Below are positions 15,282 through 23,693 of a DNA stretch of 40,031 bases, piece after piece; position 1 is the first letter of the stretch, and every line of letters begins with the position of its first letter. Both the position numbers and the translations under genes were made by a program. The notes under the pieces are model-generated. The model was given only the letters and a program-made list of their open reading frames with translations. It searched no databases and was not told the DNA's origin. This DNA is from Mycolicibacterium sp. CR10 (GTDB lineage: Bacteria; Actinomycetota; Actinomycetes; Mycobacteriales; Mycobacteriaceae), in the NCBI RefSeq assembly GCF_005222675.1, contig NZ_STGE01000028.1, forward strand, positions 1-40,031, given 5' to 3'.

Positions 15282-16291
15282 CGCCGCACCGCCATCATCG
15301 ACACGCCCAGCAGGCTGGCCAACGCCAGGGCGGCAACGAGCACCAGCACCGGGGAGTCGCCGCGGTCGGCTCCGACGCCGTCCTCGCGTCCCGCCGTGCC
15401 TCGGATCGCGTCCAGGTCGGCGTCGAGGTCCGCGGTGTCGTAGCGGAAGAACTGCCCGCCGGTCACGTCGGTGATCGTGGTCAGCGACTCGGTGTCGCGA
15501 CCCGGCGTGGCGATCGCGTTGATCTGCACCCCTGCCCGCTGCGCGATCTCGGTGACCTGGGCGTCGGTGAACAGCGACGGCCTGCTGTCGTCCGGTGTCC
15601 GCAGGGCGCCGGGGCCGAGATAGATCAGCGAGCGGCGGGTGTCGCCGGCGCTTTCGAAGCCGGGAAATCCGGTGAGGCACAGCGCCAGCACGTCGGCGAC
15701 GGTCGGTGCGTAATCGTCGTACTGCACCGGCGGGGAATAGCCGTCGGCGCGTGCCCGCAGTGCGAGTGCCTCGGCCGGGGCGAGGGTCCCGGCGTCGGCC
15801 TCGGCCTGTGCCCGCGAGGCCTGTGCGTACTCGCCGAACCGGCCCGCGGCGAACTGATAGTCGCGGGTCAGCGGGATCACCCGGCGGTTCGACGAGGTCA
15901 GGCCGATCCGCTGGGTGCCGTAGGTGGTGGCCTGGCGGGCGAAGTAGGTCAGGAACTCGCCGGTCGCCTGGTTGGTGACGGGCTCGCCGGTGCACAGCAT
16001 GATGTCGTCGCGCGGCGTGGAACCGTCTGCCTCCCAGAGTGTTCCGCTGGGTCGCGCGCTGGCGAGCACCGTCGCGCCGAACAGCAGGGTGAGGAGACCC
16101 AGCGCCGCAGCCGTGGCCCGTGTCTGACGGCGGACCACGGCCCGGTACTCGGGAAGCCGGGTCAGGCGGGTGGTGTTGGCCAGCGGTCGCCGCCCGGCGG
16201 GTCGGTCCGTGGGAAGCAGCACCGCCAGCGCGCCCACCACGACCAGGGCCCCCAGCCCGATGATCGCCACCGCCCACCAGGTCAGCTCCAT
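15278..16291 (-). CDS. vWA-like membrane protein A lacking the metal-site motif
   Basis: The 337-residue protein has transmembrane segments near 5-27, 62-80 and 314-333, with a vWA-like core between. The first MIDAS position reads DDIMLCTGEP (95-104), so DxSxS is absent. PLTRD (140-144) keeps the Thr motif. The later strand YLGPG (224-228) lacks the usual Asp. Metal-dependent ligand binding is therefore doubtful. The gene is placed between a 157-residue membrane protein and vWA protein B with overlaps of 10 and 4 bp. Confidence 0.78.
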   Translation of the reverse strand: MELTWWAVAIIGLGALVVVGALAVLLPTDRPAGRRPLANTTRLTRLPEYRAVVRRQTRATAAALGLLTLLFGATVLASARPSGTLWEADGSTPRDDIMLCTGEPVTNQATGEFLTYFARQATTYGTQRIGLTSSNRRVIPLTRDYQFAAGRFGEYAQASRAQAEADAGTLAPAEALALRARADGYSPPVQYDDYAPTVADVLALCLTGFPGFESAGDTRRSLIYLGPGALRTPDDSRPSLFTDAQVTEIAQRAGVQINAIATPGRDTESLTTITDVTGGQFFRYDTADLDADLDAIRGTAGREDGVGADRGDSPVLVLVAALALASLLGVSMMAVRR

Positions 16292-16755
16292 GCGCGGATC
16301 AACTCTTCGGTCTGGTCGCCCAGCACGCCCACATCGGCCCTCGAGGAGCTGTCGAACTGCGCGTCGCCCAGGGCGGAGAGCACCGGTGCCGCCGCCGCGA
16401 GATCGCTTGCGGCGATGGCACGCAACTGCATGAACTGCGCCCTGCGGCCGGTGGCCTGATGAAGGAAGCTGCGCAGTGTGCGGCTCAGCGCCGCGCCGGC
16501 CTGCTCGGTGGAGAGTTCACCGCTGCAGTGCCTGCGGGTGATCGCTCTGACGGCCCGGGTGAAGCGATACCGCAGCACCCGCGAGTGCAACGTCCTGATC
16601 ACCGGCATCCGGCGGAGTTGTTCAGACGGTAGTGTCGCGACGATAACCGTTGCGTACCAGGCGATGACGAGCAGCAGTAGTGCCAGGCCGAGCCACAGCC
16701 ATCCCGGTGCGTAGGACGTCGGCCCACCGACGAACTCGAGTAGGTCATCCGGCAC
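16282..16755 (-). CDS. Membrane protein of the MoxR operon
   Basis: The 157-residue protein has one transmembrane segment (about 18-40), followed by a basic cytoplasmic or peripheral region rich in Arg and small helices. In MoxR-DUF58-vWA operons this slot is typically filled by a short membrane protein of the DUF4381 type, but I do not see a diagnostic motif. GTG at 16755 overlaps the DUF58 gene by 11 bp and the stop overlaps vWA A by 10 bp. Confidence 0.75.
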   Translation of the reverse strand: MPDDLLEFVGGPTSYAPGWLWLGLALLLLVIAWYATVIVATLPSEQLRRMPVIRTLHSRVLRYRFTRAVRAITRRHCSGELSTEQAGAALSRTLRSFLHQATGRRAQFMQLRAIAASDLAAAAPVLSALGDAQFDSSSRADVGVLGDQTEELIRAWS

Positions 16756-17614
16756 GCGACCACACCCCGGTCATCTTTACGATCCCGCGGCGGATCTGTG
16801 CGCTCCCCGGGATCGTCACGTGCGCAATCGCGTTCGCGGTCAACAGCTCCGCCAGGCGGTGGACGCGCCGCTGTTCGGCGAGCCGGTAGGCGGCGACGAC
16901 CCGCGGTTCGAGCGCGGCGGGCCCGTTGACGATCCTCCCGGTGGCGACGTCGTAGCCGCCGTCGGATCCGTCTGACCCGGCGGCGACCGCGGGCATGTCG
17001 GGGATCATCGCCCACATCACGTCGTGCCGTGCCGTCAGTCGGGCCAGCACGTCGGTGAGGCGGTCATCGGTCTCGGGCTCGTCGGAGACCACCACGATCA
17101 ACATCGGGTGACGGTAATGCGTTGCCACATAGGTCAACTGGTGGACGATATCGCTGGGGCCGCGGGTGGGGTGGCTGTGGTAACGCTGCAGGATGCTCTC
17201 GATGTGGTTCTCGCCGCGTCGCTGCCGGACGTTGATGCTGCCGCGCGCATCGCCGTAGACCATCCCGACTTCGTCGGTGCGTCCCAGCGTGATCAGGCCG
17301 AAGGCACCCAGAACATTGAGTGCGACATCGATTTTCAGCTCCCCGCCGGGAGCGACGGCGCACATGTTGCGTCCGGCGTCGGCAACGAGCAAGACCTTGT
17401 GGTGTTTCTCGGAGACGAACCGCTTGATCAGCACGCCGCCCGAACGCGCCGAGGCCTTCCAGTCGATGTCGCGAACGTCGTCGCCGGGTACGTAGGGCCG
17501 CAGTTCGTCGAATTCCAGGCTGCGCGTGTGTAACAGCGCGTATCGGCCACCCTCGAGCATGCCTCGGGTGTCGGTGCCGAAGTGCGCCTTCGCCCTGTTG
17601 AGGTGCTTACCCAC
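16745..17614 (-). CDS. DUF58 domain protein
   Basis: The 289-residue protein has the DUF58 signature LEFDELRPYVPGDDVRDIDW at 33-52, followed by KASARSGGVLIKRF. DUF58 has a vWA-like fold, here starting at KVLLVADAGRN in place of a DxSxS site. It lacks the N-terminal membrane segments of longer DUF58 proteins, so it is predicted soluble. DUF58 proteins are regular partners of MoxR ATPases. GTG at 17614 lies 12 nt after the moxR stop. Confidence 0.92.
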   Translation of the reverse strand: MGKHLNRAKAHFGTDTRGMLEGGRYALLHTRSLEFDELRPYVPGDDVRDIDWKASARSGGVLIKRFVSEKHHKVLLVADAGRNMCAVAPGGELKIDVALNVLGAFGLITLGRTDEVGMVYGDARGSINVRQRRGENHIESILQRYHSHPTRGPSDIVHQLTYVATHYRHPMLIVVVSDEPETDDRLTDVLARLTARHDVMWAMIPDMPAVAAGSDGSDGGYDVATGRIVNGPAALEPRVVAAYRLAEQRRVHRLAELLTANAIAHVTIPGSAQIRRGIVKMTGVWSRAG

Positions 17615-17626
17615 GGCCCGCCCCTC

Positions 17627-18628
17627 TCAGGGCACCCGCACCGACTGCAGCGCGGCATCGATCACCACATCCGCGGTGACGCCTGCGCTGGCCGCCTCGA
17701 ATCCGAGGATCAGCCGGTGTTGCAGCACCCGGTGCGCCAGATCGGCGATGTCACCGGGAATCACGTGGTTGCGGCCGGACAGCACCGCCAGCGCGCGGGC
17801 GGATGTGCACAGGGCGATCGTGGCCCGGGGGCTGGCACCGTATTCGACGAGTCGCGCCACCTGTTTCGGTAGGTAGTTGCCCGGATCGCGGGTCACACCC
17901 ACCAACCGGCTGGCGTAGAGCATCAGGTCGCGGCTCATGTGCACCTGGCGTGCGACCCGCTGCAGATGGCGGATGTCGCCGAGGCCGGCGACCGGCGGGG
18001 TCCGGTGCTCGCGGTCGTAGAGCCCCGCATCGCGGCGGCTGAGAACCTCGACCTCCTCCTCGGGGGAGGGGTAGCGCACGATCTCCTTGAGCAGGAAGCG
18101 GTCTGTCTGGGCCTCCGACAGCGCGTAGGTGCCTTCCTGGTCGACCGGGTTCTGGGTCGCGATCACCAGGAACGGCTCCGGGATCGGATACTCCGTGCCG
18201 GCGATGGTGGTCTGGCGTTCCTCCATCGCCTCGAGCATCGCGCTCTGGGTCTTGGCCCCGGAGCGGTTGATCTCGTCGAGCAGCACGACGTTGGCGTGCA
18301 CGGGCCCGAGCTGGGTGACGAACGAGGTGGTGGTCGCGTCATAGACCTGGGTGCCGATGATGTCGCTGGGCAGCAGGTCCGGCGTGCACTGGATGCGCCG
18401 GAACACGCCGTCGATGGACTCGGCGAGGACGCGGGCCGCGGTGGTCTTGGCCAGGCCGGGAACGCTCTCGAGCAGGATGTGTCCGCCGGTCAGCAGCCCG
18501 ATCAGTAGCGACTCACGCAGGTGTTCCTGGCCGACGACCTTGGCCGAGAACGCGTCGGACAGCGCACGCACGATCCGCTGCGCTGCGGTCACGTCGTCGT
18601 CCGGGCGGGAAATCGGCGCAGCAGTCAT
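17627..18628 (-). CDS. MoxR family AAA+ ATPase
   Basis: The 333-residue AAA+ protein has Walker A ESVPGLAKT (54-62), Walker B VVLLDEINR (114-122), sensor 1 in VIATQNPVDQEGTY and a C-terminal lid. MoxR ATPases act as chaperones that mature or remodel partner complexes, often through vWA proteins. It leads the six-gene operon. menA ends 54 bp upstream on the same strand with no clear promoter between, so readthrough from menA is possible. Confidence 0.95.
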   Translation of the reverse strand: MTAAPISRPDDDVTAAQRIVRALSDAFSAKVVGQEHLRESLLIGLLTGGHILLESVPGLAKTTAARVLAESIDGVFRRIQCTPDLLPSDIIGTQVYDATTTSFVTQLGPVHANVVLLDEINRSGAKTQSAMLEAMEERQTTIAGTEYPIPEPFLVIATQNPVDQEGTYALSEAQTDRFLLKEIVRYPSPEEEVEVLSRRDAGLYDREHRTPPVAGLGDIRHLQRVARQVHMSRDLMLYASRLVGVTRDPGNYLPKQVARLVEYGASPRATIALCTSARALAVLSGRNHVIPGDIADLAHRVLQHRLILGFEAASAGVTADVVIDAALQSVRVP

Positions 18629-18682
18629 CGCCTCGGGGGTACCACGCGAATCCGGTGCGCAAACCGACCCTGGGCGTCGCGG

Positions 18683-19552
18683 CTAACTCAGCACCAGCGC
18701 AACGGCCACCGCCAGCGCCCACACCAGCATCGTCAGACCGGTGTCGCGCAGCACCGGGATCAGGTCCTTGCCGCCCAGCCCGCCACGCACCGGCTTGGCG
18801 GCCCGCACCGCCAGCGGCAGCGCCACCAGCCCCACCGCACACCACGGCGTCGCGAGCATCAGCACCAACGTCAGCGTGAACGCCACGGCCAGCAGCACCT
18901 GGAACAACACGCGCGTCTTCGCGTCGCCGAGTCGGACCGCCAGCGTGATCTTCCCGGACTGGGCGTCGGTGGGGATGTCTCGCAGATTGTTGGCCACCAG
19001 CACCGCCGACGACAGGCACCCCATGGCGACCGCGAGCGCGCCGCCCACCCAGTCGACCCGCAGCGCCTGGGTGTACTGGGTGCCGAGCACCGCGACCAGC
19101 CCGAAGAACACGAACACGGCAACCTCGCCGAGGCCCAGATAGCCGTAGGGCTTGGCGCCGCCGGTGTAGAGCCACGCCCCGGCGATGCATGCCACGCCGA
19201 CCGCGATCAGCCACGGCGAGCTGAACCACGCCAATGCCAGGCCGGCCCCGGCGGCGACGGTCAGGCTCGCGACGGCCGCCGTCAGCACCGACCGCGGGGA
19301 CGCGACCTTCGAGCCGACCAGGCGCAGCGGTCCGGCCCGGACGTCGTCGGTGCCGCGGATACCGTCGGAGTAGTCGTTGGCGTAGTTCACCCCGATGATC
19401 ATCGCCACCGCGACGAGCAGCGCGAGCAGCGCCTTCCACCACGACGCAGCGCCCAGCCAGGCCGCGGCGCCGGTTCCCGCGATCACCGGCGCGACGGCGT
19501 TGGGCAGCGTCCGGGGACGCGCACCCTCGATCCACTGGGCGAAACTGGCCAC
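18683..19552 (-). CDS. menA: 1,4-dihydroxy-2-naphthoate polyprenyltransferase
   Basis: The 289-residue UbiA-superfamily membrane protein has the first Asp-rich motif NDYSD (59-63) with GTDD soon after, and the second conserved block LRDIPTDAQSGKITLAVRLG. It joins the polyprenyl tail to the naphthoate ring in menaquinone synthesis. GTG at 19552 is preceded by AAGACT with 7 nt spacing, giving a likely leaderless mRNA. It corresponds to Rv0534c, but fabH, its neighbour in M. tuberculosis, is absent and the MoxR operon takes its place. Confidence 0.95.
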   Translation of the reverse strand: MASFAQWIEGARPRTLPNAVAPVIAGTGAAAWLGAASWWKALLALLVAVAMIIGVNYANDYSDGIRGTDDVRAGPLRLVGSKVASPRSVLTAAVASLTVAAGAGLALAWFSSPWLIAVGVACIAGAWLYTGGAKPYGYLGLGEVAVFVFFGLVAVLGTQYTQALRVDWVGGALAVAMGCLSSAVLVANNLRDIPTDAQSGKITLAVRLGDAKTRVLFQVLLAVAFTLTLVLMLATPWCAVGLVALPLAVRAAKPVRGGLGGKDLIPVLRDTGLTMLVWALAVAVALVLS

Positions 19553-19611
19553 GGTCGTCAGTCTTACAGGTGCCGGTCGTGACTCCCGCGTCCGGAGTGC
19601 GCCAACCGTGG

Positions 19612-19624
19612 CAGACTGAGCGTC
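19612..19624 (+). promoter_or_regulatory. -10 element with leaderless spacing (72-residue gene)
   Basis: CAGACT (19612-19617), 7 nt, ATG at 19625. The divergent menA promoter uses AAGACT at 19565-19560 on the other strand, so both promoters fit in the 72-bp gap. Confidence 0.4.
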
Positions 19625-19843
19625 ATGGACGACCGACTCAGCAAGGCCGAGATCCGGAAGGACACCGTGCAGGAGATCGTCGGTGCCGGCGCGTCGACGG
19701 TCGGTGAGGTGACCTCCATCATCACCACCGCGGTCAAGGATGTCGCCAATGCGATCGGTGGGCTGGCCACCGACATGTTCGAGATCCGCGACGGAGCCCG
19801 GCGCGCGTCGAAGCGCCTCGACGACGATCCCGACGAGCAGTAG
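19625..19843 (+). CDS. Small hypothetical protein, 72 residues
   Basis: The protein is predicted to be mainly helical and amphipathic, with a hydrophobic/Gly-Ala middle (VGAGASTVGEVTSIITTAVKD) and a charged C-terminus. It has no obvious signal peptide or named domain. The position divergent from menA seems to be conserved in mycobacteria, judged from memory. It converges on the Emb homologue with a 12-bp gap. The function is unknown. Confidence 0.7.
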   Translation: MDDRLSKAEIRKDTVQEIVGAGASTVGEVTSIITTAVKDVANAIGGLATDMFEIRDGARRASKRLDDDPDEQ

Positions 19844-19855
19844 CCGTCCAGCACC

Positions 19856-22795
19856 TCACCGGTCCGGACGGTGACGGGGCGTACCTCCTGCGCCCCACAC
19901 CTGGTTGTGAGTTGTGCTGCGCACGTAGGCATCCCGGGTAGCGGTGTCGCCGGAGACCAGCACGGAGCCCCAGTCGATGTCGGGGTGTCCGATCAGTCTG
20001 CTCGGGATTTCGCCCAGTTGTCCGAACGTGGCGAGCCCGGTGAAGGTTCCGCCGATGTCGGGATTGCGGTCGTCGGTCATCCAGGGGCGCGGTGACTCGA
20101 TCACGGTGCGCGGTGTCTGCGCCACGCCCCCCGAAACTCCGGCGATGTCGCGCACGCAGGGGAACAGGAACGACTGCGGCCAGCTGATCAGCACCGGTCC
20201 GTTGTCGGCGAGGAAGTCGTTGAGCGCGATGGCCGTTCGCAGTCGCGGACCGGTGAATGCCAGCCAGCCGTCGTCGTCGGTCCGGTCGTCGATCGCGTGG
20301 ACGCGGACGCGGTCGGCCCCCGCGGGCACGTCGGCGGCATCGATCCCCACCGAGCGCCACAACGGATGTTCGGGATCTTCGTCCACCGCGGGCCGGTCGA
20401 CCGGTGTGCGTGCGCCCACCACGGTGACAGCGGGTCCGTCGATTCTCCCGAACTCCAGCACCAACGAGTTGGCCTCCGAGGTCCGCCCCGATATCGACAG
20501 GGCCACACCGGCATTGGGTGCCAGCGGCGGCAGAACGAACCAACCGGTGGTGATCTCCCCGGTGGCCCGCGCGTCGGGGACTCGGCTGCCCCACAGCTGG
20601 GCCGACGTCCCGGTGCCCGGCGGGTCCGGCGGCGGCGCGCCGGGGAAGTATCCCGTCAGCGCGGCGAACCCGGCTGATTGCCCGCCGGGCTCCGCTGACC
20701 TCAACACCTCGCCGTCGGGCAGCACCTCGATGTCGTCGGCCAGCCCGCACATCTTGGTCGAGGCGATCCGGTGCAGGTTCGCCATCGTCAGCGACCCTTC
20801 CGGCCGCCGCATCGGTGCCGCGACGAACGACCCGAACAACACCGCCAGCGCCGTTCCGAACGCGACCAGCGTCACCACCGCGGGCCCGAGTGCCAGCAGT
20901 CGGGCGGGGCGGTCGCGGCGCACCACCAGCATCGCGGCAAGGGTGCCCGTTGCGAGCAGCGCCGCCCACAGCAGCGGATGGTCCAGCGGTGCACCGGCCG
21001 GGCGCACCGGGCCCGTCGGCCACGGCACGTCGTACACGGCCGGCAGCCACCACGCGTTGGGGCCGTCGAATGCCAGCGCAGCGGCCGCGGCCAGCAGCGC
21101 GGAACCGCCGATACCGACGATGACGACCCTGCGATCGGGGGCGCGCGCCCGGCGCACCAGCAAGACCACCGCGACGGTCAGGAACGCCGCGAATACCCCT
21201 GCGGCCGAGCCGAAGTGATACGACCACTTCGACGGTCCCGCCGCGAACGCCAGCAGCGCGATGACCACCACCGCGACCATCCGCGCCGCCGACGCGCCGA
21301 TGCGGTCGCGGCCGGCCAGCAGGCCGACGATCGGCAGCAGTGCGATCGTCATGACCACGGGCAGCCGCTTGGCGAAGCTGCCCTGCTGGTCGGCCTGCAG
21401 CAGGTAGCCGTAGCGGGTCGGCTCCTCGTACCAGGGCAGCGACGGCCCGAAATAGTTGTGCCAGTCGGTGGCGGTGATCAACCCGTCCCACGTCTGATCG
21501 GCGAAGATCACCGTGAACACGACTGCGGCGACGCAGCCCACCAGCGCCGCGGTGGCGATCTGCTGCAGGCGATTCTGGCTGGTGGCGCGCGCAGCGCTGA
21601 CCAGTCGCGGCGCGAAGACGATGATCGGTGCGACGACCAGCAGCCCGGTCGGGCTGATCGGAATGGTGAGTGCCGCGGCCAGGGCGAGCCAGCCGAGTGC
21701 GGCCGGTCGGCGGGCCCGCCACGCCAGGGCCAGCACCGCGGTGACGCCAAGCGCCACATAGGACTCCGGTCGGGTCCCGAGATTGAACGGCAGCCACGTG
21801 ACGAGCAGGCAGACCGCCGCCAGGACGCGCACGCGGGCGGTCCGCCCGATCCCGGGCAGTGCGGCGCCGAGCACGCCGCGGCTGAAGACGAACCACGTCG
21901 CCACGGCCAGCAGGGTGCTGGGTATTCGCAGCCACAGCGGGGCGAGGCTGATCTGAGTCAGGGGCGCGAGCAACTGCTGGCAGAACGCGAAGGGCGCTTC
22001 GGCGGCGTCCCACCAGCGGTAGTAATTCCCGGCGTTGCCGGTCGCGGCGACATTGCGGGCGATCGTCGTGGCCCAGCCGTCGTCGACTGCGAGCGGACCG
22101 ATGACGGCCCACCCGCAGAACGCTGCGACCATCGCGATGTCGATCCACCACAACCGTTTCCACCGCACCCGCGGCATCCGCATCGGCGGGGCGCGGCCGC
22201 GATTCAGCAGCGTCAGCGCGACGACCGCCGCGAGCAACTGGACGGCGACGAGCACTCCCTTCAGGGGCGTCGGGGTCGTCGCGAACGGACCGGCGATGAC
22301 GGCGGTCACCGAGAGGCCCTCGGTCTGGTCGGGGTCGAGATCGGTGCGGAACCCGAACACCTCCGGCACGGGCTGCCAGGCCAGGAAGGTGACGCGGCCG
22401 TCGGCCTCGATGACGGACAGCCCGCCGGCGCCGGCCTCGATGCCGACACGGCAGCTCGGGCTACCGGTCGCAACCGTGAGCCGGTGCTCGACGTCCCCGG
22501 CGCGCAACACGGCGCCACCCGCGGAACCGACCACGGTCAGTGCGTCGCCACCGGTTCCGGTGGCCAGCACGGTCTGCCCGGCGGCCGCGCGCAGCGCCGA
22601 GCACGGGATCGACACGGTGAGGTCGTTCGGCCGGTACGGGACGAGAAGAGCCGTGCTAGAGCTGGTCGGCTCGCCGGGTGCCGGCCACGCGACGGTTGTG
22701 GTCTGGGCGACGACGGGTGCGAAGGGCAGCGCGAGGGCGCTCACCACACCGGTCAGTCCGACGAGCAGGGCGATCCAGGTCTGGTGTCTCGACAT
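19856..22795 (-). CDS. Solitary Emb-family arabinosyltransferase
   Basis: The 979-residue protein has Emb architecture: an N-terminal membrane segment, an extracytoplasmic domain (about 30-180), many membrane segments from about 180 to 720, then a C-terminal extracytoplasmic carbohydrate-binding domain. The catalytic block AVDDGWATTIARN (Asp238/239) matches the EmbA/B/C GT-C site, with NYYRWW following. Emb proteins add arabinose from decaprenylphosphoryl-arabinose in arabinogalactan and LAM. Emb genes normally sit in the embCAB locus; this one stands alone beside menA. MSRHQTW (22795) is preferred; upstream starts reach 22846. Confidence 0.9.
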   Translation of the reverse strand: MSRHQTWIALLVGLTGVVSALALPFAPVVAQTTTVAWPAPGEPTSSSTALLVPYRPNDLTVSIPCSALRAAAGQTVLATGTGGDALTVVGSAGGAVLRAGDVEHRLTVATGSPSCRVGIEAGAGGLSVIEADGRVTFLAWQPVPEVFGFRTDLDPDQTEGLSVTAVIAGPFATTPTPLKGVLVAVQLLAAVVALTLLNRGRAPPMRMPRVRWKRLWWIDIAMVAAFCGWAVIGPLAVDDGWATTIARNVAATGNAGNYYRWWDAAEAPFAFCQQLLAPLTQISLAPLWLRIPSTLLAVATWFVFSRGVLGAALPGIGRTARVRVLAAVCLLVTWLPFNLGTRPESYVALGVTAVLALAWRARRPAALGWLALAAALTIPISPTGLLVVAPIIVFAPRLVSAARATSQNRLQQIATAALVGCVAAVVFTVIFADQTWDGLITATDWHNYFGPSLPWYEEPTRYGYLLQADQQGSFAKRLPVVMTIALLPIVGLLAGRDRIGASAARMVAVVVIALLAFAAGPSKWSYHFGSAAGVFAAFLTVAVVLLVRRARAPDRRVVIVGIGGSALLAAAAALAFDGPNAWWLPAVYDVPWPTGPVRPAGAPLDHPLLWAALLATGTLAAMLVVRRDRPARLLALGPAVVTLVAFGTALAVLFGSFVAAPMRRPEGSLTMANLHRIASTKMCGLADDIEVLPDGEVLRSAEPGGQSAGFAALTGYFPGAPPPDPPGTGTSAQLWGSRVPDARATGEITTGWFVLPPLAPNAGVALSISGRTSEANSLVLEFGRIDGPAVTVVGARTPVDRPAVDEDPEHPLWRSVGIDAADVPAGADRVRVHAIDDRTDDDGWLAFTGPRLRTAIALNDFLADNGPVLISWPQSFLFPCVRDIAGVSGGVAQTPRTVIESPRPWMTDDRNPDIGGTFTGLATFGQLGEIPSRLIGHPDIDWGSVLVSGDTATRDAYVRSTTHNQVWGAGGTPRHRPDR

Positions 22796-22898
22796 GTGCG
22801 GCCGCATAGAGTCGTCGCCAGCTTTCCCACCCATGAGCCTCCGCATGTCGTCCCGCGGCGCGATGTCACAGCACCGTCATGTCTGGACAGGCGACCCG

Positions 22899-23693
22899 AT
22901 GACTCACAATGGTCGGATGTTGGGAGTCATCGGCGGTAGCGGTTTCTATTCGTTTTTCGGTCCCGATGCCCGTGCGATCAACCTGGACACCCCGTATGGG
23001 TCTCCGAGCGCGGCCATCACCGTTGGCACGGTCGGCGACCACGAGGTGGCGTTCCTGCCGAGGCACGGCGTCAACCACGAGTTCTCGCCGCACACCGTGC
23101 CGTACCGCGCCAACATGTGGGCGTTGCGCGCGCTGGGGGTGCGGCGCGTCTTCGGTCCGTGCGCGGTCGGAAGCCTGGACCCGCAGCTCGGGCCCGGCGC
23201 CATGGTGGTGCCCGATCAGCTGGTCGACCGCACGTCGGGCCGCCGGGACACCTACTTCGATTCCGGCGGTATCCATGTCGATTTCGCCGACCCGTACTGC
23301 CCGTCGCTACGGGCGGCGGCGACGGGGCTGCCCGGCGTCGTCGACGGCGGCGCGATGGTGGTGATCCAGGGGCCACGGTTTTCGACGCGGGCGGAAAGTC
23401 AGTGGTTCGCGAACCAGGGGTTCCGGTTGGTCAACATGACCGGATATCCCGAGACGGTGCTAGCTCGTGAACTCGAAATGTGTTATGCAGCAATAGCATT
23501 GGTCACCGATCTGGATTCCGGGATCGAGTCCGGGCAGGGCGTCCGGGCGGTGGACGTGTTCGCCGAGTTCGAGCGCAACCTGGTGCCGTTCAAGCAGCTG
23601 GTGCATGAGGCCATCGCTGAGGTGGCCTCGGAGCGAACGTGCACGCACTGTCTGCCGCACGAGGGCGTCACGCTGCCGATCGAACTGCCGTGA
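22899..23693 (+). CDS. S-methyl-5'-thioadenosine phosphorylase / purine nucleoside phosphorylase family
   Basis: The 264-residue protein has the PNP/MTAP features MLGVIGGSGFY, RHGVNHEFSPHTVPYRANM, the phosphate and ribose region VIQGPRFSTRAES, and NMTGYPE. It would cleave methylthioadenosine with phosphate for salvage. It corresponds to Rv0535. A second start at 22917 (MLGVIGG) is preceded by CACAAT with 6-nt spacing, the leaderless pattern seen elsewhere in the window, so the true protein may have 258 residues. The stop overlaps the next start by 4 bp. Confidence 0.93.
   Translation: MTHNGRMLGVIGGSGFYSFFGPDARAINLDTPYGSPSAAITVGTVGDHEVAFLPRHGVNHEFSPHTVPYRANMWALRALGVRRVFGPCAVGSLDPQLGPGAMVVPDQLVDRTSGRRDTYFDSGGIHVDFADPYCPSLRAAATGLPGVVDGGAMVVIQGPRFSTRAESQWFANQGFRLVNMTGYPETVLARELEMCYAAIALVTDLDSGIESGQGVRAVDVFAEFERNLVPFKQLVHEAIAEVASERTCTHCLPHEGVTLPIELP

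Noticed and set aside
15282..16277. Long upstream extension of vWA protein B
   Set aside because: The extension is the out-of-frame shadow of vWA protein A; ATG 15281 with a 4-bp overlap is the natural start.
20771..22939. 722-codon open frame on the plus strand opposite the Emb homologue
   Set aside because: Composition is dominated by R, Q, G, H and D, as in antisense shadows; the minus-strand Emb protein explains the region.
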